Positions 42,212-53,827 of a DNA stretch of 64,000 nt are shown piece by piece. Made by a program: the position numbers and the translations under genes. The stretch is from the NCBI GenBank assembly GCA_964034945.1, contig OZ035962.1:102188784-102252783 (forward strand), given 5' to 3'. Position 1 is the stretch's first letter, and each line of letters starts with the position of its first letter. This DNA is from Chrysopilus asiliformis (Eukaryota; Arthropoda; Insecta; Diptera; Rhagionidae). The notes under the pieces were generated by a model that saw only the letters and a list, made by a program, of their open reading frames with translations, was not told the DNA's origin and did not search any database.

Positions 42212-44263
42212 ATGTCGAAGAAAACAAATTTTTTCGCCGTGTTTTGTTTCTTGATGTTGTCTACGGGGCTGGTAGCAAAAGTATTACAAATAAATTACAT
42301 AATAAATATATCTATAAAATAATCAAAATAAATTAAAATATTTCTTCTAGACGATCAACATGATTAAAATTACGAAAACCCAATGTCAATGTTTCACCAA
42401 AACTGATAATATCACATGCAAACTTCGTGCTTTAAATCGAGATCTTACCACTCTTTATGTAAATTTTTCTGCAGGCCGGCCATTTAATAGATTTATGGTT
42501 AGACAATATATGCTCGATATAGTGAACTCAAATAAAAACAAAGCCATTTACTAAATCGAATTGTTCACTATACTGAGAGCTGGTGAAAATTACCATATTT
42601 CTGTATTTCCAGAATTATACAGGGTGCGCCATCTATTCCTCCGGTATGAGAATGTTGAATAACTTTTGAAAGAAACAATAGATTGCAAAAAATTGTGTTT
42701 TTTTATTTAGTTCAATCCTTTACAATTTATGTGGACTACTTTTTGAAAACAACATCGATCAAATGACCACCTTTATTGGCCACCGCAAACTGTGCTCTTT
42801 TTCGGGCATTTTCCATCACTTCTTCGACCATCTCCGTCGATATGGCAGCTATTTCGGCACGAATATTGGTCTTGAGCTCGTCAATGGTCTTCGGGTTGCT
42901 GGCGTAAACTTTACTCTTCAAATAACCCCACAAAAAGAAGTCTGGGGGGGTTAAATCAGGGGATCTTGGTGGCCAGTCAATATCGCCTCTTTTCGATATC
43001 ACACGTCTAGGGAATTTTTGTTGCAAAAACCGTATTGTTTGGTCCGCTGTGTGGCATGGCGCCCCGTCTTGCTGAAACCAGAAGTCAGTCAGACCTTTTT
43101 CAAGCATTTTCGGACACACAAAATGTGCCAACATCCACCGATATCGATTACCATTAACTGTTTCACCTTCATTGAAGAAAAATGGCCCAATGATGGTTTT
43201 TGCGCACACGCCGGCCCAAACAGTCACTTTTCGATCATGCAATGGTATTTCATGAATCTCGTGAGGATTTTCTGTCGCCCAAATGCGGCAATTTTGTTTA
43301 TTAACACCGCCAGAGAGAGTGAAATGTGCCTCGTCGGTCATTAAAACTTGCATCCAAAAGTCCGGCATGATTTCCAACATACATCGTCACTATTTCGGCG
43401 CGTTCTTTCGGTGTGAAGCGGTTCATGGTTAAAATTGTACTGTTTTGACGTTTCCAAAACGTGTCTAGGAAAGCAAATCGGTTGACAAATGGCGAAGTTA
43501 TTGAATGTTTACATACCGGAGGAATAGATGGCGCACCCTGTAGAAAGCATAAAACTTATAATAACTGATTTTTACAAAAAAAAAAAAAAAAAAAAAAAAA
43601 AATTGTGACTCTCATATCTCATACTAAGTCTTATGTACATGCTAGTTCCACTATAATTTGTTTCGTATTTGTATTCCTTGCAACATACTCCTTACAAATT
43701 ATTTTTTTCTCTTCATTTTAATAAAAAAAATTTCACTTTTTTAGGCACTAGGAAAATTAGTTTTCCAGTTTTTAGAGAAGCTAAAGTTTAAAAAATGGTG
43801 TTCACTATATTAGATGTTCACTATATCGAGCGTGCACTGAATTAAAAAAAACAGAACTTAGAATTTTTTGGTCATAGGTTAATGTCCAACTACATAGGAG
43901 AACAACAGTTAAATACCACCCATACATAATAAATGTGACAGCGGATGCTTGTGAAATATTTGCTGGGAAAAGATCTAATATTATTATGCAATTCATGATA
44001 AAATTAATTAAAGATTTCTCAAACATCGGTGCACCATGTCCGCTTTTGGTAAATCCTTGTTGACACATATTTCTACTATAAATGACATTTTAAACACTTT
44101 CTTTTAGGGTCCATATTGGATTAAAAATCTCTCAATGTCCAATGATAGATTGCCACTAACCATGCCTACTTCTGAATATCGATTGGATTTCAGAGCATAT
44201 GATGATGTTTATTTAGGATTCATTTCGGTGTGGGCTACATTAAAATCTGATGTATTTGATTAA
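42212..44263 (+). CDS. DUF1091/DM8-family secreted protein
   Basis: A member of the fly-expanded DUF1091 (DM8) family of small secreted proteins with an MD-2-like lipid-binding fold; most have no known function. Exons 42212-42280, 42351-42497, 43878-44048 and 44108-44263 join in frame to 180 residues, and every junction is phase 0. Residues 1-22 form a signal peptide (FFAVFCFLMLSTGLVA). Family marks follow: CKLRALNRDLTTLYVNF, then GRPFNRFMVNVQLHRR, YHPYIINVTADACEIF, IGAPCPLL, and the end GPYWIKNLSM with YRLDFRAYDDVYLGFISVW. The Cys positions fit the family. Intron 2 is swollen to 1380 bp by nested transposons. Reading through its donor gives a spurious 64-aa frame ending KNKAIY; spliced as above, the gene appears intact. 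Confidence 0.9.
42620..43540 (-). mobile_element. Mariner element (DD41D type), internally deleted
   Basis: It is 921 bp with identical terminal repeats of 29 bp starting CAGGGTGCGCCATCTATTCC. TA target duplications flank it at 42618-42619 and 43541-43542. It carries most of a transposase on the minus strand. A complete relative would be roughly 1.3 kb, so some 350 bp are missing. Confidence 0.92.
42736..43426 (-). pseudogene. Mariner transposase with N-terminal deletion
   Basis: The minus-strand ATG at 43426 reads MNRFTPKERAEIVTMYV, the family start. The sequence then jumps into the catalytic part in another frame: MQVLMTDEAHF (first Asp), FWFQQDGAPCHTAD (second Asp) and WPPRSPDLTPPDFFLWGYLK (third Asp). 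There are 41 residues between the second and third Asp, the DD41D spacing reported for rosa-type elements of fruit flies. The catalytic triad is intact over 214 codons. The helix-turn-helix DNA-binding region is deleted and the junction is out of frame, so the copy is non-autonomous. Confidence 0.88.
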
Positions 44264-44330
44264 AATAATTGTGGGTTTTTTAATTTTTGGTGTGGGAAAT
44301 ATGTTTTTGGGTCAACATTATGCGCATTTC

Positions 44331-44440
44331 TTTAATGTTCTTGAGCTATAGAGAACAACATTGTCCATACAAACCGCTGTACCGGCTGCTGCGGTTTGTA
44401 TGGAAAACGTTGTTCTATATAGCTCAAGAGCATTAAAAAA
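44331..44440. repeat. Hairpin-forming inverted repeat 3' of the DUF1091 gene
   Basis: Arms of about 47 bp (TTTAATGTTCTTGAGCTATA, GAGAACAACATTG, CATACAAACCGC and their complements) flank a loop of about 15 bases. They start 68 bp after the stop codon, so a transcript extending past 44440 would carry a long stem. It could be a very short MITE. Confidence 0.85.
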
Positions 44441-44805
44441 AGCGCCTATTTTTGTTTTAAATAATGTTTTAAATAATGTGGGTAAATTTGGGTTTGAATT
44501 CAAAAATAAATAAATAATAAAGAGTTTTTCTTGAACGTTTTTTGAGTTTTCGTCTTTTGTATAGAAAAACTATGCAAAATCATTGTTTAAATACATTTTT
44601 TATTAAAAAATTTCGTTTTGACACACTGTTTTTAAAGAAAATCACAACCGCGTTTCCACTTATTTTGTGAGAAGGGGAATAAATAATAAAATTTGGCCTG
44701 CTTACTACGGTTGAGCATCAATTGCCGATAATATCGGGGGTTTGGGATTGATGAATCCGATTCTTGAGTCAAAAAGTCCGTAAACATATCTCAGAGGCAT
44801 CAAGG
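44441..44805. other. Gene-free spacer
   Basis: AT-rich, with AATAAATAAATAATAAAG near 44503-44521 that could serve as a polyadenylation site for the DUF1091 gene. No gene was seen. Confidence 0.4.
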
Positions 44806-45054
44806 ATATATGAGGCGTTAAAAGCTAGAGTGGACCAAGCCACAAAATCGAGTTTTTGAAGCTTTTCCACTTATTGACTGTAAATTTTGGGAAAAAAAAA
44901 TTTATGTGGACTTTATTACTCAATTTTGAAATGTTCTTTTGTGCATCCAAACATTTTTATCTAAAAACTCACTCGCAATAGTGATTCAAACACAAAAAAA
45001 TTCACGATTTCGACATGTGGGTTAGTCCACTCTAGCTTTTAACGCCTCATATAT
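44806..45054. mobile_element. MITE with ATATGAGGCGTTAAAAGC ends
   Basis: The ends are inverted: ATATATGAGGCGTTAAAAGC then TAGAGTGGAC, and its complement. Internal phrases AATCGAGTTTTTGAAGC, CTTTTGTGCATCC and CGACATGTGGGTTAG recur in the broken copy at 61474-61696. TA flanks are likely but merge with the AT-rich ends. Confidence 0.8.
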
Positions 45055-45187
45055 TTGAAGACTAAAAAGTATAAACAAGCGTGGCGAAAGACAGACGTGC
45101 ATTTTTAGTCATACTAATCAAATACAAAATGACTAAAAAAGATTTTAAAAAAATGGAAAAAATTTTTTAAAAAAAGTTTACTTTAGA

Positions 45188-45345
45188 AAAATGCACTAAA
45201 AAGGTAAAAATAATCTTTGGGCACTGTGTATAAGAAATAAAAGCGAGAGAAAAGCATAAAAAAATATTTTTCTCGGTTTTATTTCTAATGCAGAGTGCCC
45301 AAGAAATTATTTTTTTCCTTTTTAATGCATTTTTTTACTGATTAA
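45188..45345. repeat. Inverted repeat, foldback fragment
   Basis: AAAAATGCACTAAAAAGG, TTTGGGCACTG and AAATAAAAGCGAGAGAAAA on the left recur in inverse on the right (TTTTCTCGGTTTTATTTC, AGAGTGCCCAAG, CTTTTTAATGCATTTTTT). One arm of the same kind lies near 33450-33535. Confidence 0.7.
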
Positions 45346-45716
45346 CTTCAGTTTTTGATGAGTTAAATTTATCATTTTACAAATATTTATTCAAGAATAT
45401 AAATTGAGGGGAAATCAAACAAACTACTGAATTAAAAAAATATTCGGACATTTGCTATAGTTATTGGAAGCGGAAAATTAAAAAAAAAAACAATTTTCTT
45501 TTAATTTAATTAATCATTTTATTTTGTTTTTAAATTAATTTCATTATTTAAAATAGATTTAACTACATTAACATTAAATTTCTTAACAATTATGTCAAAA
45601 TACTACAATAATTGATTAACTACAAGACATTTAATTAAATTTTTAACTACGATTGATTTGTTACAAAATTGAACATTGCAATAAATTAACAATTACATCT
45701 AAGAACTCTGATTAAT

Positions 45717-48700
45717 CTACATGTGTGCGGCATCCAATGACTTTGACTTTTGGAATCTGTGGAAATGAAACAATTTATTGAATGATTTTGATAAAATTGT
45801 GTCATGACAAAATTTGATTACCTTCTTCTCGCTACTCTAAGTGAAATGCTGCCTTCACGTACATTCTTAAATAAAGCAATAGTTTCTGCATGGCTCATGC
45901 CCTGAACAGGCAAATTATTTATTTCTACTATTTCGTCACCTAACGGAAGAAAAAAAAAGTTTTTTTTAATTCCTCTAAATTTCAGGACACGATATTTTAT
46001 TATTAGCTCATTGACTTAGAATCAGTGATTCAATTATTTTATACTAGCTTGCATACCCGTCGTTGCCGGGTTAAGTTTTTTCAATTTTTTTTCGGTAGTT
46101 TCCCCGCGAAAGGGTAACATAGAAGAAGACCTAAGTTTCGAGATCACTTTACCCCCTCTCCTTACTCCCCCACCTCTCGGGCTACTTTTAAATGGGTCTA
46201 TGTTGGGGCTGTACCTCCGACGAACATCTGTGCCAAATTGCAGGCCAATCGGTTCAGTAGTTTCCGGCGAAAGAGTAACATAGCGCAAAAACTAAGTTTC
46301 GAGATCACTTTACCCACTCCCCTTACTCCCCCCACCCCTCGCGCTACTTTTCCGTATGCCTATGTTGGAACCAGAACTCATGCCAAATTTCAAGTCAATC
46401 GGTTCAGCCGTTTTTGCGTGAAAGAGGAACAGACAGACAGACAGACACCAACTCATTTTTATATATTAGTATGATTTTAAATTACTAGTACCGTGCAACT
46501 CGGCTAGTGAACGCCTTGCTGCGATACTTTAATTAGTTTATCATGGCTATTCTGGAATCCAACTTTAAAACGTAAAAGCAAACTCAGTCGATTCGATTCG
46601 CCATTCAATTGGTATTCTGGTATTCTGAAATTTGCAACGGGTAATTCTACCATCAAAATCGTTACTAGATCACACGCAATCGAAGAAAAATGAAACGCAG
46701 CGGATTCAAGAATACAAATTGAGGGGAAATCAAACAAACTTAACGCTACTTCGGATTCCAGAATAGGCATGTTGTATGTATTCAGGAAAAATTTCGACCT
46801 CTGCCTAAAAAACATGCCTAAAAACATTTTCCGAGCACTCCTAAGTTGATCGCAGCATTATTACAAAAATGCCTTTCTGTCTGTCAGTCTGTCAGTCTTT
46901 CAGTTTGTCAATCTCTTCTTTTGCCTATGTACAAGATTTCTTCAAACTACTAGAGCTAGAGCTATGAAATTTTATTGGGATTTTTGATCCTGTAGTGGGA
47001 CGATCCTATCAACTTTTGGTGGGAATCTATTAACCAGAAGTAACCAAAATTGCAACTTTTTAGAAATCACAATTTCGTTTTTTGCTCTTTACTCCGAATA
47101 TATGCGTTTTCCGTTAGTCTTATGTATGACAAAAGTTGAAGATAGTAAAATTTCCTATACTTTTGTCTATCACTTGGACTCGAATCTCAAACCAGTATCA
47201 AAATACACTATTATTTAAAAAAAACAGTTTTTTTTCTCCAAAACTAACGGGTTTTTTGTGGTGAGATGAATTCAAGAAAATAATATTTAAAAGATATCAA
47301 AGCTTTTGTAATCCAGAATATAGGGGTAAGTTCACAAACCGAGGTTCTACTGTAATTTCATAGATTTCGTAAACTAAGTAATTTTCGTTTTTATTACCTG
47401 CTAGCAGAGTTCCATCGTCGGCTGCTTGGCCTGATGGAAAAACAGTTTTAACAAATATTCCCATAATTCCTTTGGGCGAGTCTCGTCCCCCGACGATACT
47501 GAAACCAAGCGACTTCATGCCAGGACCTTTGAAGAAAGTCACAGTTTGAAAGATGCACCTATGAAATCCTAAAACAGAAAATTATTTATTAAGAACTTTG
47601 CAAAAAAAAAATTATGGGAAAATTTTTTTAAAACCGTAACATCTATAGATTTCCGATTTGGCTCTTTTGACTTTTATTGTTTCGATTTTTTTTTTGAAAA
47701 TTCCAGATATTTTTTGGTAAATTTGAAATTAGTATTTGTTAGAACTTACCCTCATGTGATGAGCGTCCTTCGTCAGATCTGACAATCTGATTCACATCAC
47801 AATTGGTACCATTCGATTTATTAGTGCTAGTAGGTGGTTCCGCGGTTGCTGTTATTTGGGTTAAATCATTTTTTGTACTTGTTAAACTACCACCTATTGG
47901 GTGCGTAGTATCATTGCACTTATCCCTCAATGCGATATTACTGCTAGTTGTTAGTTCGAATTTATCAGTCAATAGTTTAGCTGGTCGCAATGTCTGTGAA
48001 TTACTAATATCCAGCCGATTTATACTAAAGTTAGTGGCACTTAGCTTAGAACTAGCGAATCGCAGCGATCGATAGTTTGAATTCGAAAGGTTAATCGAAT
48101 TGCGAGTATAATGGCATCTGACACTGAGACGATCCTGGGACGGTGGCAAAGATTGCTCCAAATTGGATTTTTGGCAAGTTTTAGTTGTTTCCTCATTGCC
48201 GCCATCATCAATGTTATTTTTTTTACTTAAACTATTATTAATATTATTACTGGAGTAGCCACTATTCATATTGGTAGTGATAACGCCCTTGAGATTATTA
48301 TCGGCTTGGGAAATTGGATCGTTGTTAGATGTTTTGTTAGATTTTTCACTGAAATATGATGAATTTTTCGTGCCTAGAATCTGTGCGTAGTCCATCTGAG
48401 CTAGCGCTTCGCTTCGCTTCCGGCTAAGAAGCTGCCATTTTTCATCATCACTAATGGTGTTCGAAATGGTTACTCGATTAGCATAAACTGGGATATACTC
48501 CGATGTATTGTAGAGTGGCGTCAGTTCCAGACATTTACTCCCTGGTCGTCGTCGAATGTCGTTTGTATATTCCGGGCTTTTGATATTGCGAATGAAGGGT
48601 TTCGGGGTGCTCATATACGAAGGTCGTTTGCCATAGCATTCAGGGGTGGATGTGGTCGTAGTGTTGTCTTCATTGAAAACTATTTGGAAACTGCCCAGAT

Positions 48701-51700
48701 CAAAGCTATTCACACTTTCGCTGCTTTGTGTTCTTTGGCCAAATGAGAGTCGCTTTTGGGATGTAGCAAAGTAATCCGAATGATCCTGAATATCGATTGA
48801 ATGAAGTGGAACGTCAACAAGAAGATTTCGCGTACTATTATCGACTTTAATTTTTGTACAAAAATCTGAAACTGCATTGATCTCGTCATGTGCTATCACC
48901 AGATCAACGCAATTATCAACGAAAGTCGATAGGAGTTGCTGCACTGTTTCAAATGACTGTAAGCCGCGCAAATGATGACCATTTACGTTTACAATCTCGT
49001 CGCCGATACGAAGACGTCCATCTCTGAAAAAATAAATAAATAAAATCATTAACATTATTATTTTAATAAAAATGATTGATTCCAATTATTAAAAACTTTT
49101 TTTTTATTATTTACTAGCTTGCATACCCGTCATTGCCGGGTTAAGTTTTTTCAATTTTTTTTTGTGGTCTCTGTTGGAGCTAAACTTCAGGCCAATCGGC
49201 TCGGTAGTTTCCCCGCGAAAGGGTAACATAGAGGAAGAGCTACGTTTCGAGATCACTTTACGCCCTCCCCTTACTCCACCACCTCTCGGGCTACTTTTTA
49301 ATGGGTCTATGTTGGGGCTGGACCCCCGACAAACAACTATGCCAAATTTTAGGCTAATCGGTTCAGTAGTTTCCCCGTGAAAAAGTAACATAGCACAAAA
49401 ACTAAGTTTCGAAATCACTTTACCCCCTCCCCTTACTCCCCACCCCTAGCGCTACTTTTCCGTATACCTATGTTGGAACCAGAACTACCACAGACACTCA
49501 TGCCAAATTTCAAGTCAATCGGTTCAGCCGTTTTTGCGTGAAAGAGGAACAGACAGACAGACAGACAGACACCAACTCATTTTTATATATTAGTATGATA
49601 AAAAGTTAATCTAGAATGTGGACGCGTTATTGCTGGATTTATTTCTTGATTAACCAACATTACTACAAATCTGAACATCGTAAAAATTACTACGAATCTG
49701 ATTAAATCAACTATGCAACGTGGTTAAATCAACTAGCGGTTCATTGTTGATTAAATTTTTTTTAGAGACCACGAAAATTATTGATTCGAACACAAACGTT
49801 GTTGATTTAAATACGGACTCGGGATAAATTAAACACCAACCAATCCGCGCTCAAGCGCCTTGAGGCCCAAGGTTTATTGTGTCGATCAAAACCATGAATC
49901 AGAAATGATTCAATGATTGAAAGCACTAAGAAATTTCTTTGTAAAATGTATAAAATGATTAAGGATTTAGTTAAAATTGAAAGTAAAAATTGTTCGTCAA
50001 AATCTAAGCAATATTCTTATTGTATACAATAACGGAAAACCTCTTTCGGCATTTTTCACAAATGTCCATCATTATTTATAAGAATAAAAATGTATTCTTT
50101 TTTGTTGGAGATTAATTCTACCTGAACACCCAATTTAAATAAAAATTTACAGAATTCAAGTAATAGGGAATTGATGTCCTCTTGCTGTCCTGCCCAATTG
50201 CCATTAAAAAATTGCACAACCTTTTATGTCCAATCATCATTTTTAAGCGGAATCCTAAAACGTTTTTTTCTCACAAATAGTTTCTTATGAATTTATTTTT
50301 ATCATTCCGTTGTTATTAGGCTTTTATTACGCATATTTACCCAAAATAGATTCCCAGCATTACTTTCGTGGGGAAAGGGAATAGAATTTATCGATTCACC
50401 AGAATTATTGATTAGTAAGATATATATGCGAACGAAATATATACAACCAAGTTCAGGTAAATGCGTTGAGTTATTTTTATTTTTGTGATACTTTTCCGCC
50501 AACGCAACGTCCTTCTTTAAGGGGTAATGCTTCTCTATAGAGACCCGAACCCATGGAGTAACTTTGACGTATTTTTATACAAAATCATAAAAATTAAATC
50601 TGTTGGAAGGCTTTTATTGTACATACCTTGAACAGGACAATACCATTTTTTTTTCGTATTTTTTTAAATAAAAACATAACAAAAGCTATAATTGCCAATC
50701 TGGCAATCATTGGAGACCCGTATGGTGATATTCGTATCAAAATTCGAACAGTTGTACCAAAATTCCACTTTGAAGTCAAACTTTCCAATAAGATTTTTTA
50801 AAATTTATTCCAATCAGATTTTGATGTATGGGAGTTTTATGTAGAATCATATCCTAAATAACTTTTGTTCTTGGACTTTTTTGATAAGATGCACCGTTTT
50901 TGAGATATTCACAAAAACCTTTTTCGTTCGTATGGGGGGTACCCCCCCTAATAGTCCATTTTTGCCCATTAACGAACTTAGCCTCACATTTTACGAAAAA
51001 CGAATCTGCGCAAAATTTCAAGTCTCTAGCTCAATCCGTGCGCCCGCAATCCGCGCCACAGACAGACAGACAGACAGACAGACAGACGGACAGACGGACA
51101 GACGGACGGACAGACGGACAGACGGACGGACATGCTAAATTCAACTTTTTTCATCATTCTAAACACACTGGTGTAATTCATTTTTGTGTGCGATGACGAG
51201 ATCTTGGCGTTACAAACGGTAAGGCAAAGTTAATATACCCTTTGGTTTCACCAAGGATTTTACTTTCAGCGAGAAACTTAGTTCACGTAGTCGAGCTCGC
51301 TTAGCTCAAGTGTGCGACGGCTGTAAAGGTCATCAAAAGAGACCACCCAAGAAAAATTCGTGTTCCGCGGCCCAGCTGATTAGTCCTAGAATAATTGTTG
51401 ACCGATTGACTTGAAATGTTTACAGTAGCTTTAGAATTACATTATCTTTGGTAGTACAAAGGATTTTTAAAATACATTGTTAACATTTTTTTGTAAACAA
51501 TTATTCCCGAAATTTTCTTTTAGTGACCAAATTTGGTTTTTTGTGTACAGAAAAAAGTTCAAGCCAATCGGTCAACAATTGTAGGAGTCATCAATTCAGC
51601 CGCGGAACGCGATTTTTTAGCAGAGGTTTCTTTAAAAAAAAATTTTTTTTCTGCTGTCCAAAGCTTGTATTTACAAGAAGAGCCTTCCATTTTTTTTGTA

Positions 51701-53807
51701 TTTAATTTACTATTCTTGTCATACAGAAATGTCAAAGTTGCTTCTTGGGTTTGTGTCTCTAAAGTGTCATTACCCCTTAAATCGAAAAGTCGATTAACTG
51801 ATTTTACGTGTGTCATATCGGTTGTAGCACACCTTGCTTGAACTAAAAATAGTGAAATGAGGAAATTAACTAATTAAGAAATTTTGGCAATATTGCGAAT
51901 TTCCGCCTTAACAAGGATTAGGATTTGAAATATTGCATTTACGCAATGGGAGTGTCGAACCCTTCTTTGGCTATCCCAGTGGATGTTTAGGCTAAACGTT
52001 ATTAACGTTAATTTTTATTAGTAATCATTTGAAAATCGTGTGAGGTCAATCACACTTTAATATGGATTTGGTTTGTTTTTAAAGTATACATTGGCGTTCT
52101 GCTAAAGAAAACTTTTTATTTTATTTTCTTGAAAAACCTGACGAGAAAATTTTGCACAGATAAGTTTGTACAATACCTAAACATTGTTTTTCCCAATCTG
52201 AATCAGGATATGAGCGCTTCATGATTAAAAATATAGATTGAAAGATATTTAGTTTATGGTGGGAATGTTTGTACCTCACTGTACCTGACTATGCCAGGGG
52301 GAAACATGGCACACAACTGCTCGCATCGACAGCAGAAATGCTACTGAACGGATGAAGCGACTGTCTCATAGAAGTCGCTCATTTTTCTTCCGCTATTTGC
52401 TACTCCGCATAAGCGTTTAGGAGATACAACTTAAAACGTGACAATATTGCTCATGATTACGTAAAATGCTCTCTTGCTATGGATAAAAATTTGAAGCATG
52501 TGAGGAGCTTAGTGAGCCAAATGTGGACAACACTGTTCTAGAGGTATTTGGACAACTTTTGGGTCGTCTCGAGCACGTGCCTAGTTATGGCTCCAGATTG
52601 CTTTTTTTATTAAAACTTATTAAAAATAAATGAAATTCAGTTTCTATTCTTTTAAATTCAATTGTAAGTACTAAAATAAATTCTTTCTGCAAATAATTAT
52701 CCATCATTACCTGTGCGCTAGACCATACGGATCGATTTCGATAATCAAATATCTGATCTGTGGTTCATTGGAGTTGTTAACTGTTCTCGGTGCCAGAACG
52801 ATTCCAATGTAATCCGATCCAGTTGTCCGTTCCAGCTTGATTTGACGGAATCTCCTTCTAATCGTGCCACAATCGTAACCCTGTCCAGTGGTTGATTCGG
52901 TGGATGCGTTCACATCACGCATGGAATTGCATATTAAACTATTCCGTTTCAAGGGCTCATCGCCGTGCCTGCCGTCGCTATCGTATCCGGATTCGTTTGA
53001 ACTTAAACAACTACTAAGTCTTTGGTAGAGTGGTTCCCAATCCTTTGACGAATTACTGTTGTTCCGCGAAATGTTTCCCCGCGGCGAACAATTGCTTATC
53101 GCACTGTCATCGGAGGAGTACCGTTTTATCACGTTATTCCTGTACATGATCTTCTGCTGATTGTGCGGACTTGTGCTGGTAATTGAGATGCTATCTTCGT
53201 TCGAAGACGCCGAGTTACTCTTTGAAGCGATCAGGTGATCGTTTACGTTTTGTAAATTGGTCAAGGATCGCTTGTGGTTCATCACTGAGCCACCGTTCTC
53301 TTCGGGCAAAACGGACAACTTTGATCGGAGAAACGCATACGGAAAGTGTCCGCGGCGCGGTTGATCTCCAACCTTGGCGATGTCATCACAACTAGACGAC
53401 TTCAGGGATGTGGTCTCGATGCAGGAGTTTCGATTCGCCTTGCTGGCCAAATTAACCCCATCTGTCGGATCGTCACACTTAATGTAGGACGATGTGTTCA
53501 ATTGGCTTGTGGAACTGCTCCTGTAGAGCTGATTAGGTTCGGGACTCTTTGCGGAGTTATGCGTTTTGTGATTCAGCATTCCCGTCGACCCTATTCGATG
53601 GAAGAACGACCGGAAGGTGCGTTGCTTTTCCTTGGTCAATGTTGACGACTTATTTCCATCTCCAGTGTTGTTCACGGCGGTTACCGCTTTAATGGGACCC
53701 GATTTACTCTTCCTCAAAGTGTTCTGTTTCGGTTCATTGTTTTGGATTAACCTTTCAGGTGACTTGGAATTCTCGTTGCGTTTCAGTATGTCCAGTTTTT
53801 TCGTCAT
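45717..53807 (-). CDS. Two-PDZ-domain scaffold protein
   Basis: Five minus-strand exons: 53827-52711 (first Met used here at 53807), 49023-47750, 47568-47398, 45939-45822 and 45756-45717. They join in frame with GT/AG ends to 899 residues. The first PDZ (about 322-410) is split by the 3.7-kb first intron: [31 protein letters not shown], then [20 protein letters not shown]. The second PDZ (about 797-887) reads [55 protein letters not shown] and [13 protein letters not shown], closest in style to PDZD2/IL-16 PDZ domains. The rest is Ser/Asn-rich and disordered. A polarity or junction scaffold is a guess. The reading stays open upstream of the Met to an acceptor at 53828 ([12 protein letters not shown]), so earlier exons may exist; none was found. 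Confidence 0.85.
46041..46475. mobile_element. Short interspersed repeat, copy 1 (PDZ intron 3)
   Basis: It starts ACTAGCTTGCATACCCGTCG and ends ATTTTTATATATTAGTATGA. Two internal half-repeats carry GTTTCGAGATCACTTTACCC and AATCGGTTCAG, and there is a CAGACAGACAGACAG tract near the end. The copy at 49112-49599 matches along the whole length. The CAAATTTCAAGTCAATCGG to CAGACAGACA order is common in arthropod SINE/Helitron-type repeats. Confidence 0.8.
46867..47190 (+). repeat. GTCT-bearing repeat, uninterrupted copy
   Basis: It matches the interrupted copy at 24848-25440. Here AAACTACTAGAGCTAGAGC is followed by TATGAAATTTT without any insertion. This gives the reference for the foldback insertion at 24.9 kb. 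It lies in intron 3 of the PDZ gene. Confidence 0.7.
49112..49599. mobile_element. Short interspersed repeat, copy 2 (PDZ intron 1)
   Basis: Same family and orientation as 46041-46475, with one more CAGA unit and a few base changes. With the first copy it brackets PDZ exons 49023-47398, a configuration that could recombine and remove them. A 103-aa minus frame inside is not a gene. Confidence 0.8.
49600..50675. other. PDZ intron 1, left part
   Basis: AT-rich intronic sequence, no gene seen. Confidence 0.4.
50676..51256 (-). mobile_element. Mini-me-like element, copy E, in PDZ intron 1
   Basis: An inverted copy with the hairpin ATTGCCAATCTGGCAAT near 50692, GGGGGGTACCCCCCC near 50935-50949, and an expanded GACAGACAGACGGACAGACG tract at 51060-51133. 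At the other end GGTTTCACC is followed by foreign sequence instead of ATACGGGTATA, so the last about 11 bp are lost. Confidence 0.88.
51352..51618. mobile_element. Foldback MITE in PDZ intron 1
   Basis: The left arm AAAAATTCGTGTTCCGCGGC then ATTGTTGACCGATTGACTTG is repeated in inverse on the right (CAAGCCAATCGGTCAACAAT, GCCGCGGAACGCGATTTTT). The arms are about 62 bp. Weaker inverse similarity extends outward towards 51290 and 51842, so the element may be longer. Confidence 0.75.
51619..52710. other. PDZ intron 1, right part
   Basis: Intronic, no gene seen; the 85-102-codon frames at 51533-51841 fall in foldback-derived sequence. Confidence 0.45.
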
Positions 53808-53827
53808 TCGGCGGCCCCAGGTAAACA

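Larger units (their letters stand above)
42504..43839. mobile_element. Pogo-like element in DUF1091 intron 2, interrupted by mariner
   Basis: The left end CAATATATGCTCGATATAGT is followed by GAAC, and the right end complements to CAGTGCACGCTCGATATAGT followed by GAAC, with 4 mismatches in 24. Inner copies of the word ATAGTGAAC occur at both ends (near 42565 and 43801). The CAGT start resembles pogo/Tigger ends, but no TA duplication survives. The mariner at 42620-43540 sits inside. Confidence 0.55.

Noticed and set aside
42351..42554. 64-aa protein ending KNKAIY as an independent gene
   Set aside because: It is exon 2 of the DUF1091 gene read through its donor into a transposon; splicing at 42497 restores the family sequence.
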